From Scortum barcoo (taxonomy: Eukaryota; Chordata; Actinopteri; Centrarchiformes; Terapontidae), in NCBI GenBank assembly GCA_023238725.1, contig CM041538.1:7857380-7921379 (forward strand): a stretch of 64,000 nt of DNA, read 5' to 3'. How positions within the stretch are numbered: the stretch's first letter is position 1; each line of letters starts with the position of its first letter. Of the stretch, positions 51,601-64,000 are shown piece by piece. The translations under genes and the position numbers were made by a program. The notes beneath the pieces were generated by a model. The model saw only the letters and a program-made list of their open reading frames with translations, searched no databases and was not told the DNA's origin.

Positions 51601-52830
51601 GGAGGAGAAGGTGCAGGAGGAGGAGAACATCCTTCCTACCTCCAGGGTCATCGCTGCTATCACCTGGGACATAGAGAACGCCGTCCTGCGGGCTCAACAG
51701 CAGCAGCCAGACCCAGGTCAGGGACCTCCGGGCCGCTTGTTTGTCCCTGACGCTGTCCGGTCACAAGTTCTGCAATGGGCTCACTCGTCCAAGCTCTCAT
51801 GTCACCCAGGCATCAACCGTACCATCAGTCTTCATTAAGCGTCATTTCTGGTGGAGGAACATGGAGGCAGATATAAGGGGTTTTGTTCAGGCCTGCACCG
51901 TCTGCGCCAGAGGGAAGAGCTCTCATCAACCTCCGTCCGGCCTCCTTCAGCCCCTTTCTGTTCCTGGGCGGCCCTGGTCCCACATCGCCCTAGGATTTTG
52001 TCACAGGTTTGCCCCCGTCCAATGGGAAGACAGTCATATTGACCATAGTTGACCGATTTTCTAAGGCAGCCCACTTTGTTGCCCTCGCCAAGCTCCCCAC
52101 AGCCCGTGAGACAGCCGACCTTCTCGCCAACCACGTCGTACGCCTTCATGGCATTCCACGGGACATTGTGTCGGATCGGGGTCCGCAGTTCATCTCACAG
52201 GTTTGGAAGTCATTCTGTAAGGGACTGGGGGCGTCAGTGAAGTCTCACCTCAGGGTTTCCATCCTCAATCAAGCGGGCAGACGGAGAGGAACCCAGGACC
52301 TAGAGTCAGCTGCTATTGCACTGTGTCACGGCCGGCAACCAGAGTACTTGGTGCACATACCTCCCCTGGGTCGAACTCGCTCACAATTCCCTGGTTAGTT
52401 CCGCTACTGGTGTTTCCCCCTTTGAGGCCTCGCTGGGTTACCAACCACCACTGTTTCCACGCCAGGAACAAGAGTTGGCCGTTCCCTCCATCCAACATCA
52501 TCTCCAACGGTGTAAGGCAGGTGGCAAAGGACCCAGGCCGCCTTGGAGGCCCTTACCGTTCAGCGGAATCGGCGATCGGCAGACAAGCACCGATTACCTG
52601 CTCCCCAGTACTCCCAAGGTCAGTCCGTTTGGTTGTCTTCCAGAAACATTCCCCTGAGATGCGAGTCCCGCAAACTGTCCCCTCGCTACCTGGGTCCCTT
52701 CATAATTCAAGAAATCATTAACCCCTCCGCCGTCCGCCTCAAGCTGCCCTCGTCTATGAGGATCCATCCCACCTTTCATGTGTCCCAGATAAAGCCAGGT
52801 TGTCACAAGTGCCCTGAGTCCTCCTCCTGA
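51601..52830 (+). pseudogene. pol: integrase remnant
   Basis: The zinc-binding N-terminal part is split by a frame break near 51838; its CTVCARGKSS end lies in a neighbouring frame. The catalytic core keeps two of the acidic residues (TIVDRFS and VSDRGPQF, both within 52009-52398). The region of the third lies past a shift or small loss near 52240-52290. Downstream blocks (SPFEASLGYQPP, RRQ) continue in other frames. Confidence 0.85.
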
Positions 52831-53061
52831 CCCCCCCCCACCCGCCCGGATCATTGATGACCACCCAGCATTCACGGTGCGTCGCCTCCTGGACGTGAGA
52901 CGGCGGGGCCGGGGACTGAGTATCTGGTGGACTGGGAGGGTTATGGTCCGGAGGAACGATCATGAGATTCCCCGACGACAGATCCTGGACCATAACATGG
53001 TTAAACGTTTCCACCGGGACCACCCTGACAAGCCCAAAGGGTCACCTGGAGGTGACCGTTG
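52831..53061 (+). pseudogene. pol: chromodomain-like C-terminus, broken
   Basis: EYLVDWEGYGPEER, the core of an integrase chromodomain, is followed at once by a TGA where the family usually has Trp, and then by a frame change. Chromodomains of this type are thought to guide integration to marked chromatin. Confidence 0.75.
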
Positions 53062-53073
53062 AGGGGGAGGTAC
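53058..53073 (+). promoter_or_regulatory. Polypurine tract of the retrotransposon
   Basis: GAGGGGGAGG lies just upstream of the 3' LTR, the usual place where plus-strand DNA synthesis is primed. Confidence 0.75.
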
Positions 53074-53643
53074 TGTTAGGATCCCTGTCTTGTGTTTTGT
53101 CTCCCCCTGTCTGTCACTGTCTGTTTGTTGGCCGCATAGGAGGACGAGGTAACTCCAGGGCATTCACTACCACACCTGGTTCAGCCGCACCACCTGGCAG
53201 TCATTCTACAATCAACCCACCAACAGGATTTAAGCCTGGCTCATTCATCCACTCATCGCCAGATCGTTCAGTTACCTCTCTCGGTACTTCGTGGCTTCTA
53301 AAATTCTTTCATTGAACCTCTTGCCTGTACGTAACCCATTCTGTTTTTTGTACTCCAGACTCCTGGCTCCGCCATGCGGCTGCCTCCCTGGCTTACCTCG
53401 TCTTCCTCCTGGCCTCATCTCCCCCTCTGCAGTCCTCCTTGCAGCTCTCTGGTGCAGCTCGGCTCTCTGCCCCTGCGGCATCAGCCTCCACGCCAAGCCG
53501 CGACGCCCACGGCTGGCCAAACTCTGATTTGTGATTTCTACTCATTGAAAGGAACATTAAAACTGTTGAAACTTCAATCCATTTGGTGTCTGCTCTGGTC
53601 TGCATTTCGGGGTCTAGCTCCTCTCTGCCTGGGAATCGTAACA
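53074..53643 (+). repeat. 3' LTR
   Basis: It is near-identical to the 5' LTR. The first about 220 bases differ by a single base (at 53236); most differences, chiefly one- to four-base indels, lie between 53290 and 53560. Confidence 0.93.
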
Positions 53644-56600
53644 GAAGGCAAATTCTGGTTACTGTCGCTGTGGCTTTTCTTGAGAGGCCAGCTTCGTGGC
53701 AGGAAACTGAGAGGCCTTGCAGAGATGGAAGCATCAATACTGGAAATTGAACCCAAGTCTTGGTTGTAGAATGCAAAAAAAAAAATCACCAAGTGGTACA
53801 TGTACAGTAAAGTTTAGAAAAATAAGAAAACCTTTTATCTGATTTATGAAATATGTACTGAGACATGGTCTCAAATGGATGCACATTTCAGGTAATCTTT
53901 CATTGACCTGACTGAGTCCCGTCTAACTAAATGACTTCAGCTTGAGACATAGCAGACCTAGATCACTCACCTAGAACCATAAACAGGAGGCAATTGTGTA
54001 CACATCATGTGAATGCTGTCAGCTGCCAATGAACCACTGCTTTTACTCATCTCACTTCTGCGCTCCCCTCCCGACCACGGCATTCCCCACCTTGACGGCC
54101 GGGAGCCTTTGATGGATCCCGGTTTAAAGACTTCAAAATCCCCTGCCCAGAGTGGGATGATTCCATTTCTGGAAAACAATGAGACAATAATAATTTCATC
54201 AGAATTTCATAATGTTTGAAGTGGTTGAGGCTAGCTTTATGGGCCTTTCAAGACTCTTAAACTGCTTTTAAAAGTGAATACTTCAATCATAAGTAGAGAT
54301 CAAACACTTTTTTTTTGTCAGGGGTTTTTGGTGCTGGATTTATGTTCCCAACTTGCCCAAGAGCTCATTCACCCACACTTAAGAGAGATCTTTGGGATGC
54401 ATTGTACACATACATGTCCCAGTCAGTTATTTCAACCAGGAGAGACAAATTAATCACTTCATTTTTTTAAGGCAAAAATGTGAACTAGAATAATTTCCAA
54501 ATGAGCCTGTATTATGAGTAAATACAGAATGAAGTGGAGGTGCCGCCACTCAGATTAATTTATGTAAATAATAGACTTGAATACAAGCCTTGAACCAGTT
54601 GGGACACCAAATCCTTGCAATTTTGTAACTGAATCTGACCCCTGACCCTGCAAAGGTGGGATGGGTTAAATACAGTGCTTCCATAAGCAGTAATAGATCA
54701 TCACACACCCAATTTAGAGTCATTTTATTCAAATGAAATCACAGGGAGCCGAGCTGCTCGGTCGAGAGAATCTTTACTGACTGAAATATCCCCGCTGTGA
54801 GCCAAGGCAAACAGTAGAAAATGTATTGCACCTGTGTTCGTCTGCTAATCTGTCAAACAGACATTAGCATTTAAATAAAGTTTTACAGCTCTGTTGAGGG
54901 AGATATTATAGTTGATAGATGTGGCTTATTTTATCAGGAATGCAGCAGGAAGGGCGGGCCACTCCTCATCAGGAGAGACATGGACAGGCTATTATTAGTG
55001 ACAGCGTGTGTCAGTTTGTGTGTGTGTGTGAAACTGTTAAACGCTTCTTCATCATCAAGATGTAGCCTGTGGAAAAAGGGGCCAGGCAAGGTCCAATGCT
55101 CTGAGTAATGATTTCCTTTCTACCCCCCTATTACTATAATGTAGTTGTAATAAAGTAGATATAGTTGTACAATACACATATCAACACTTAATATTATATG
55201 TGCTTACAATTTTCCTGTGATGTATTATACACCAGTTATCAATTGTTTATACAGCTCATATATACTAAGCAGCGAGGGTTAAGCTAAAGTGTTTTATTTG
55301 AATGTTGTTGGACATTTGAGATATTTTGCATCAAACTGTGCACGCATTGCAATCTGTTATTGTTACGCGTACATGAAATAAAATATTTATGCACTAATGT
55401 TACCTCTACAATGAGATTGGACCAACTGATATTTGATTCTCGATCCCATCACAGGCTTTCTGTATTGCAAACGAGAAAAAAAGAACAAAAAGCAATGAAA
55501 ATAAGGCAAGAGCTTCAAAACTGAGAGAGCGGCAGGGCCGGGGTAATCCGCGGGGACAGATAATCATAAGAATGGAGAGATGAAGGGGTTTGAGGCTGAG
55601 GCTGGTGGTTTAACTGCTCAAGGAGGAGGCTGTAATGGCGTGCTAATAACTTAGACAAGTTGGTGCTGCTGAAATATGGATAAGACAAGAACAGAAACCC
55701 ACTCATAAATACCATTACAAAAACCTGGGAAGGAGGGAACAATAGGATAAGGATGAAATGAGGAATGGTGGAGGATGGCGTGGAGCGTAATTACCGCGAA
55801 TGGATGGTGAGAGGAAGGGAAGGAAGGGAGTAAAACAGATGCACGGGGTCAGGAAATGCAGAAGGAAAGCTGGGTTTAAGAGGCATAGAGGAGAAGAGTA
55901 AGGTAATATAGCATCTATCTGTGTGGATAAAGTAACACTATCTGGGGAAAGAAAGTAATTACATATCCCTCTAAGTGGATTGAGATTGTACAGTATTGAA
56001 TATTGCCAATTCAGTCAATGTATATTATCAAATTAATTGAAAATTCCCCCGATTTTGCACATCAAGATAGTTTACTAATAATGTATGACTCTGGTAAGAT
56101 TTTCTCTGGGGGAAGCTTTACAAAGTATGAGAAAATTAACTACAATGACATAATTGGGCTTTAACCTATTTTTTCAATTACATTACTCTGAGCAATGGGG
56201 CACTATATCAACACTAAATCTTCTTGCCAAAGTTAGTGATTTTTGGTGATTTCACATGAGAGATTTCACTGGTTTAAAGTGGGTGAGGCTCATTTGGAAA
56301 AAAGGTGATGTCACATACTCGCATGCAGCAGTCAGTTTGGCAACGTCTCAGAGAAAATGTGATGACAGTTGGTGGTTTACTGGGACAGTCTGATCAAACC
56401 ACACCCACACACACCTGATGAAGCAGATGAGCTGAGGCTGAGAGCTGAGATTTAATTTTTCCTAAACTTTATCTTATGGTGTCATGAATATTAATTGTAA
56501 TTCTAAATGTCCATAATTGGATTTTTTTAAGGTACTTTAAGAGGGCATATTTATAAGACATGGGCCACAATGCGACAAAGAGATGCTATCATGTTGCATC

Positions 56601-56779
56601 ATGGGAAGTGTAGGCTCTAGTATGTCTCCAGAGTTTGACCCATAGTGAAGAGGTAGAACATATTTTCACATATTGATAAAATAATATTAATACAGAATAA
56701 AGGATAATATTGACTAATACTGTGACTTATTGGCCCATTGATATTAGTTACCACATTAAAATGATTTAGCATTATGCTG

Positions 56780-56825
56780 TTGTTTTTTTTTTCTTTTTTT
56801 TTTTTTGCTGTTTTTTTTTTTTTTT
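56780..56825. repeat. T-rich tract
   Basis: About 46 bases of nearly pure T with three short interruptions. Confidence 0.9.
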
Positions 56826-56949
56826 ACTTAAAACTTAAAATATGAAAATACTGAGAAGTTACTTTATTATTAGCTGTCAATTGTCAGAAAAAGGACAGAG
56901 GGATGGCAAACTGGGGTAAGAGGGAAGAATGAGAGATATTTTTATTTTT

Positions 56950-56982
56950 GTGTCTGTCTGTGTCTGTGTCTGTGTCTGTGTC
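56950..56982. repeat. (TGTGTC)n minisatellite-like run
   Basis: About five six-base TGTGTC units, the second shortened, followed by a GA run at 56998-57010. Confidence 0.85.
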
Positions 56983-59900
56983 GGAAAAAGACGGAGCGAG
57001 AGAGAGAGAGCAATGCATAACAGACTAAATCATGCAAGTTGCAGAGACATCCATGACTCCGTGTAACGGGCTGCATGTTTGTACAAGGTGACTCATTTTC
57101 CACTTCAGTGGTAGGTCATGTTCAACACAACAAAACCCCACAGGCATGAATTACCACATACACACATAAACAAAGTCCAAACACACACAGAATCCACTGT
57201 GAAAAGTCTCAAACAAGTTTCACAGACAAAAAAAATAAAGCTGAGTTACTGGGGAAGGAAAGAAAAATGAGTTGTTTTCAAGAAAGCTATTATTTCAGCG
57301 CTGAGCGTGAGATTGCCTCGACTGTGATCTATGAGACAAAGTCCTGACTCTCTTACTTTGAGATGTGATATCCCCCGGGACATTTATGACCAGCGTGCTG
57401 TCACTCGTATATTAAAACAGTTGTTGCCTGGTAATGGTTGTTGTTCCAATGGAAGCCTTCAGTGTAGTCATATTTCTATCTATGGGTTTGACATATTTCT
57501 GTTTTCGGTGGTGAAGAGTTTTTCTCACTCCAGCTGATCAACCACCGCTGCCAAAGACATAGAACAAAATTATTCATCATGTTTATGAAGGTACAGTAAC
57601 AGAGGAAAGTCTCAGAGGTGAACACACATGCAGTCAAACTGACAAAGGAGCTAATATTTGGGCAGCCTTAGCAGGTAGAGACTGACCAACAGCTGGCAAC
57701 AATGCATTAGAGGCTGCGCTGGGTGATGAATATATGTAAAGGTGGACTATGCTACTAACATTTCTTTTCAAAATGTCAGATTTCATGGCAAATTTTGATT
57801 TACTGGGTGGATCAGTGGTTGAAATTGATGGACAGGGTAGAGGAGCGAGAACAAAAAGAAAGGAAGTAACAGAAATGATGTCACTAAAGGGGCACAAATG
57901 TGAAATCTTTCCTACAATCTTACCAGTAGTCAAACTACAGCAAGAGAAAATGTTGGAGCAATATTTTGCTATAAGTGAATAGTAGTGCTAACAGAGTTAA
58001 ACACTACTTTAACAACTGTACACTTAATGATGGTATCCAGGTAGATGTTAATAATGACCACAATCTTCTCAATCATCTCAGTATGCTTTTTGTTGTGTGT
58101 TTATTTTCTGAAAACTTGCCAGATGGCCTATATGTAGTAGTAACCATTTTATAAAAGCAATAAGCTTTAGTAATCATTCAGTGAAGAGTCACCATGTTGT
58201 GTGGTGCATGGCAACTATTCTACTAAATAACTACATCGCTTGGCAGAAGAATAATTATTCATTATCATTAGATTATTGTACGTTGTCAGGTATATGCAGT
58301 AATTGTAAGTAAGGGTTTTTTTTCCTTAGCTGTTCTAAAATCATTGTAAACCATGGCCTCTTGGGGCTTATTGCTTAAGTACGCCACCACATATATGATC
58401 TTTTTAGTGGCTAATAAGCTGGTTCACTGCCAATAAGCTGTTTCACAGATGTTGTCAACAAACAACCTGTGACATCAGAGGCAGGACATCATCACATCAG
58501 CCAAACCTTTGTAGGTAAGCAACCAGAAGTGTTTTGAGTGATTTGAAGGGTTTTGAGATCTGTCTAAGAGAATTACTGTCATGAAAAAACTGTCATGTAG
58601 CTACAGTCTGCTCCCTTGGCCCTGCACTGGCATCTGTCTCAGTGAAAGATCCTTAAAACTGTTTATGCCTCATCCTCTGATTTGCTCATGACTTGGAGTG
58701 TTTAACTTTTCTGGGGTGTTGTGTATTTGAGCCACCATCTCCAGTGGTGAGCTGGATTGTGAGAATAAAGGTGACGCTGTCTGTAAAAGCAGACACAGCA
58801 CAATAGATGTTGCAGCAGCAGAACAAGCGTAAATAAACCACCTGATATCGTACTGCAATAAATATCATAATGTTTTAAAAAAAAACAGGGTAAGAGGCAC
58901 GACAGAAAGTGTGATCTGAGAATCAATACATCATTCAAAACATTGTTTTAAGCATGCTTTTTGATGTGTGTGTGTGTGTTTGTGTGTGAGAGAGACCCTG
59001 CTGCAGCTCTTTTCCATACTTGAGTTCATAATCTGCCTCCCCACACTTTAAGCACCCATGTTGCACACTTTTGGGACACAGTTGTCAGGCTAGTACCCAG
59101 ACCAATGGCTGAGGCTGGACCATGCAGCAAAACTGCATGGACTGCATGTCTGTAGTACTGAGATCCAAAGATGTGTACAGTTTGCTTCTTATTCTCCTTT
59201 TCAAATACAGGATGATGACAGAGATAACATTCAAGACTGACGCCCCAACCATCAGGAGCAATTGTGGTTTGCTGGAGGAGCCAGGACTCCACCAGTCTTG
59301 GACTTAATAAATGACATGTTATACCACCACCGTCTCCCCAACATATAGTACACAACTGTTGAGGAAATTAAGACGCTGGTCATACAAACAAATTACATTT
59401 GTGTCTCTTGCTCACTTGCTTTTAAAATGTTAATTTGACTCGAGCCCTGCGGTGACTCTCCCACCCCCAAGTCTATTTAGTTTTAGATTGGTTCATCCTA
59501 CTTTATGTTATGAGGTTGCACCCATCACAGTTAGCCATTGTCGGATGTCTATATAAACATTTGTTATGGTGGCGGTGACAGGGATTGTGCAGTTTGGAGG
59601 TCACGAGTGAAGAATGAGGTGACATTATTTGATAGGCAGACAAGGGGCTGCACGGATGGATGCTTTTGTTGTAGTTGTCAAATAACAAAAATAGCATAGG
59701 GCACATTTGCATCTGCAGGCATCTGCCTCACACACACACCACAGCAAACTCATAATTCAAAACATGTGCTAATGCACACCGTCTCACACACAAACACACT
59801 TTATGCTCAGAGTCAATTTGCTCAGTTTGTTCACTTCCTCCTCTGCTTCCTCCTCTGTCCTCCTTTCATCTCTCTGCTCACTACTTTTATAGCAGCAACA

Positions 59901-62843
59901 ACAACAACCTAGAATGGGATGTGTATGAGGGTGTGTGTGTTTTTATCCAGCATTTAGCCAGTGTAACAAGGCACTAATAATGGAGTCCACTCAGACCTGT
60001 CTGACAGGATTGTTATTAGCCCCCTCCTCTCAACCAGCCACTAGTCACTGGGATGTACACACTTTGACACTGACTGACACACACGCATATTCACTCATGC
60101 CGGCACAAATGCAAACGAGACATAAGAAGACAAGAATATTTCAAACAGGGAAATTGGGATTGGAGAGTAATCGCTGTCCAATGAAGTCAAATGTGACAAC
60201 AAAAAGTCAACCCCCACTTTGGCCGTGCAGTGTTATCCAGTGCCAGCTGGCAGGATATATGGGAAATTATGCAAATGAGGTTCAGGCGGCATTTCCCGAT
60301 GAGTGACAGGCTCCCTAACTGGCAATTAGCATGTGTTGGTTTCTCATTGGCCAGAGCTTGTGTGACTGTCTGGTGACAAGTGAAATGGATATACCCTCCT
60401 GGCTCTCAGGCATTTATTCATATCTCTCTATTTGACTCTGTCCCTCTCTCCCTCTGTGTTTGTCCCCCCCTCCTTTCTACATCTCCTCAGTCTCCCACCT
60501 CTTTCTCATTTCAGTCTTTCTTTTTACACTTTTCTTTTTAAAAAATCCTCTTCCCACTCCTTCACAAAAATGGCTGGAACAGGACAAATTAAGTTTGCCC
60601 TCCGGAAAAAGTCAGTAAATGTGATGTGATAAAATAGTAAGTGAGCAAAAGTAGTAAACCAGTGATTTAGTGTTGCACTTCCATAATGTCAGGGGGATTC
60701 ACAGGATACAGTTTAAATTTAGAATAATCTAAGAATAGTCAAACTTCAAATCTTGACTTTTTGTCCCATGTATAGATCATTGTCCATGATGCATCAAGTA
60801 GGATATTTCCCTTCAATCCCCCAGCTTGATAACTATCTTTAAAATGCCATGCTTCATAGTTCGTATCGCGATGACATCTCCAGGGTTATTTTCACAGACA
60901 TAATAAAGCTCCTCCAAAGCCACAGAACACATCAAACAGATATTTTCACAGGCTGAGTAGCCACCATGACAAGGCCATGGTTAGTGAGGAGGGCACGTTC
61001 ATATTAATCATCATCTACAGGTTTACCAGTGACATGTCTTCAGTAACATACAGAGTATGATGGAGTCTAATGCAACAACCCTGCAATAAATCCCATCTTC
61101 ATTTTCACTTTGTTTGAGAGATGATGATTCTTTGTAATGATGTTTAGGGCAATGTAAGTAAGTATAACCCACTTAAGAACAGTAATGTTTTCATTAAAAT
61201 TAAAATTAAATCAGAGTAATTATGCCAGTTCAGAGAGAAATACATTTTGATTGAGCTGAACTTTGTGTTACACCAAAAGAGCATGTAAGTGCAGGCTTCT
61301 GCAGGCGCGAAACATCCAAAATATCAGAGCTTAGAAAGTTAAGCATCATGCATAAGTAATGATGCCTTATAGCATCCCATGGTTTAATATCATATACATG
61401 AATAAATTATTCATCACAACATTCACAAGTGCACAGCTGACTTATCTGCTTCTGTAATGGCCAAGGGAAAAGGAGGGGAGGGAGCAGGAAACACGAGGGA
61501 AGGAGCAAGAGAAGTGTGTGTGAGGAGCAGAGGGAGACACAGAGGGAACAATGTCTTTCTTTAAGACCCCCTCAGATGTGTTTCTCACCAGGAATGAACA
61601 TATTATCAGGGATTAGTCCTGCCTACGGAACACTGGATTTTATCAATGCCATCTAACAAGTCCAAATCCTGTTTTTAGCAAGCAAGCCTATTAATTCACT
61701 TAGCGTGAGTAATCATTGATTGTTATAGCTGTGCTGGCAGTAGTTTGTCGGGAGTCTGCTGCTGTGAGCAAACATCTTAATCACAGGAACAACACGATGT
61801 GCTCCGTGGCCGCAGTTGTCCTCATCTGTCTTTATTACAATGGATCAGCTTCCGTGCAGCTGCGGCCCCAGGGTGGACCGCAACACACTGCATCTGCACT
61901 GGTGACTGTTTTCAAGTAGGAAACTCGCATAATTAGCAATAATCTGGATGAAAGTCACATTGAGTGAAAGTAAAGCACCTTTTATATGTGAGCAGCTAGC
62001 TACAGAAATAGTCCTGTGTATGACTATTAGGACACTAACTGGTGGGTTTGACCTATAAATTGTCTCATAATGTCACTGAGTATACAGTTTATCTGCATAA
62101 TCAAGTGTTCACTCTACATGCCTGCATAATGGAAATGTAAATATTAGCGAATTAACAAGGTTTATGGATAATTTGAAAGGCATCTCAGAGAAAACAACTG
62201 CAAATGAAGGAGCAGGAAAAAAAATCACTCTTTAATTCCCTTTTATTCTGCAAAACATCTTCATTTCGCTCTTCTCTCTCTGCCCCCCTCCACCTCCCCC
62301 ACGCCTCTCTGAACCTCCGTGTTTCTCTCTGTTGCACAACCACACAGCATATCACTTTTGCAGTGGAAGCTGTTTTAATTTTTGGTCTCCATCTGCCTTC
62401 TGGGGGGTAAGACGCATGAATTTCACACCAAAGCCTGTGTGCTTAAACTCCCTCTTCTATCAAATCTGCTGAATCTCCTCTGGCGTTTCAGTCGAATCCC
62501 CGCACAGCAATAGCAAACATTTGGGTTGCAGTTCCAGGCCCACTACCCTATGTCTAAGCTCGTACACTGCCATATCATGTCAGTGTCACACTTACTTTGA
62601 GGAAAAGCCTGACACTATCTCTCTATGGAAATGATCAAGTCATGATGGTCTCATCCTGCTATGTAGACAAATCAATGCAAAGACAAGTTAGTTTAGCATG
62701 AGTAAAAAAAGACTCTTATTTGGTGGAGTCTTCTCAGAGAAACTGAACTATGAATTGTAGAATTGTACAAAGCATTGGCAGCTGCATAACAATTAGAGAT
62801 ACATGACAGCAAATGTTTGAACTGACCGCATGGTGTTTGCGTA

Positions 62844-62847
<4 letters not shown>

Positions 62848-62876
<29 letters not shown>
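62848..62876. repeat. (GT)n microsatellite
   Basis: Perfect GT run of about 14 units. Confidence 0.9.
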
Positions 62877-64000
62877 CAGTTTTCCTCCATTGTAGAGGGA
62901 TGGGGTAGAGGGAGAATTAACAGAGACCTCAAACAACACAAACTAGCAGAGATAATACTCTCTCAAATTATTTGGTAACGTATTGTTTTTAGCCCTGCCA
63001 GTAAAATGCTTGTGAAATTGAATATGTAAAAACAAAGACCAGAAATTAGACAGAGAGTGACCATAGTGTGTGTGACACAGACAGAGAAACAGAGGATTTT
63101 GAGCTCTAGTGCACAGATTGGCCAATGCATAAGCCGATTTAGGGCTTGTTGAGGTTAGAGATGGACCCGTAGCAGTGACGCGTACATATCTGAGAGAGCA
63201 GTACAGGAGCAGATGGAGAAATAAAATGAGAAAATCAATCCTATCAGACAGTGGTGGTGGTCATGTCATTTCAAATACGGATCATATAGGGTGCTCTGCA
63301 GCTCCACCCTGAGCCTCTTTCTCTTTATCTCTGGTTAGGTATGTGCAGGTATGTGCCTTACTCCCCCTCTCCTTTATATTTATACAGATGTATCAAACAT
63401 GTGGCAATACGCTTATTCTCTTGAGCTTATAAGGGAATTGGAGAGGGATGATTTCTCTTTATTTCTATCTACCAATGAGGGCAAGGTTGTATGAACTGTT
63501 ATCTCTATTCACTTCCCATAAAGCTCAGCAAAGCTTGCTTCATTATCACTTATCTTTTGGCACTTTTTTTTGTTTTTGGTGCCCCTACACTGTCCACGTT
63601 GATTTATTTTGTTAAAATTGATCTGTGCACTTATGCTGCTCAGTGGAAAATGTTATAGCTTTCTTCAAAACTAAGTTTCAGGTAACATTAAAGGATAAAA
63701 GAAATACTGCAGCCACATTTGTAAGTCTCCCCGCTCTCCCTCTCTCCTGAAATGTTTTCACTGTTGTTCTGTCTCACTACACGTGTCGCCACTGTCGCTG
63801 CCAGGTCTTACTTGAGAGAGCAATCCTTGATTTCAGTGGCACTAACCAGGACAAAGATCCATTTAAGCGACCAAAACAAACCTCGCACAGACACACAACA
63901 TTAGACACATGCCCACCGACGGTAACAACAGCTGGGCACGTCTGTCAGGATGAGCACGAACCCACCTTTCCTGCTGCATTGTGATTTTTTTTTAAAAACC

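Larger units (their letters stand above)
48150..53648 (+). mobile_element. Ty3/gypsy LTR retrotransposon, sushi-ichi-like, decayed
   Basis: Two near-identical LTRs (567 and 570 bases) enclose gag and pol remnants, all in plus orientation. The 5-bp direct repeat GAAGG at both outer edges is the target-site duplication, so the insertion is a single intact event. The pol order protease, reverse transcriptase, RNase H, integrase with a chromodomain is that of chromodomain-bearing Ty3/gypsy elements, and the gag start and pol motifs match the fish sushi-ichi group. Several frameshifts and at least one stop codon break both reading frames, so this copy should not encode a working protein set. It lies about 11 kb upstream of dmrt2b, in opposite orientation. 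Confidence 0.93.
53649..64000. other. Non-coding stretch to the window end
   Basis: No exon that I can support. It holds T-runs at 56780, (TGTGTC)n, GA, GT and AC runs, and small ORFs without known domains. A 72-codon minus-strand frame with a membrane-like segment at 59085-59303 is noted only as a lead. Confidence 0.6.

Noticed and set aside
61716..61919. 67-codon ORF with a hydrophobic middle, possible small secreted or membrane protein
   Set aside because: No clear signal-peptide start, no homologue recognised, and no splice context.
1..64000. tRNA genes, rRNA genes, CRISPR arrays
   Set aside because: Only SINE-type B boxes were seen. No cloverleaf tRNA, no rRNA core and no regularly spaced direct repeats with unique spacers.

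Overview
This looks like a window of a ray-finned (probably teleost) fish genome. The evidence is intron-split coding exons with GT/AG borders, many (AC)n and (CT)n microsatellites, dispersed repeats of types common in fish (a tRNA-derived SINE, a Tc1-like fragment, a short inverted-repeat DNA element, and a sushi-ichi-like Ty3/gypsy retrotransposon), and a dmrt2-type gene whose diverged C-terminus best fits the fish paralogue dmrt2b. The species cannot be told. No operons, CRISPR arrays or bacterial-style genes are present, and most open reading frames are chance ORFs in non-coding DNA.

Layout. (1) 423-543, minus: the first coding exon of a small gene that looks like cfap144/fam183, a cilium protein. 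It lies in a small CpG-rich promoter with a near-perfect RFX X-box 84 bases upstream of the start codon; the rest of the gene runs off the left edge. (2) About 0.75-33.7 kb: a long stretch with no coding exon I can support. It holds microsatellites, a 60-base dispersed repeat present twice, a tRNA-derived SINE, a Tc1-like fragment, a perfect 28-bp hairpin and two further RFX-like sites. (3) 33716-37024, minus: a complete three-exon dmrt2 gene, here called dmrt2b, with an intact DM domain and a predicted product of 432 residues. (4) 37.4-37.65 kb: a CpG-rich segment that may be its promoter or 5' exon. (5) 39.5-40.9 kb: a SINE-like head next to a 1.25-kb inverted-repeat DNA element. (6) 48150-53648, plus: an LTR retrotransposon with both LTRs and a 5-bp target-site duplication, carrying decayed gag and pol with a chromodomain remnant. 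(7) 53.6-64 kb: non-coding DNA with simple repeats.

How the genes relate: cfap144 and dmrt2b are about 33 kb apart on the same strand and do not form a unit. A loose link is possible, because RFX factors drive ciliary genes and fish dmrt2 genes have been tied to left-right asymmetry, and one strict X-box lies about 1 kb beyond the dmrt2b stop codon. This is only inference. I found no clearly new biological system. The most useful leads are the dmrt2b gene model, the X-boxes, the perfect hairpin at 18.5 kb and the retrotransposon's indel-heavy decay.
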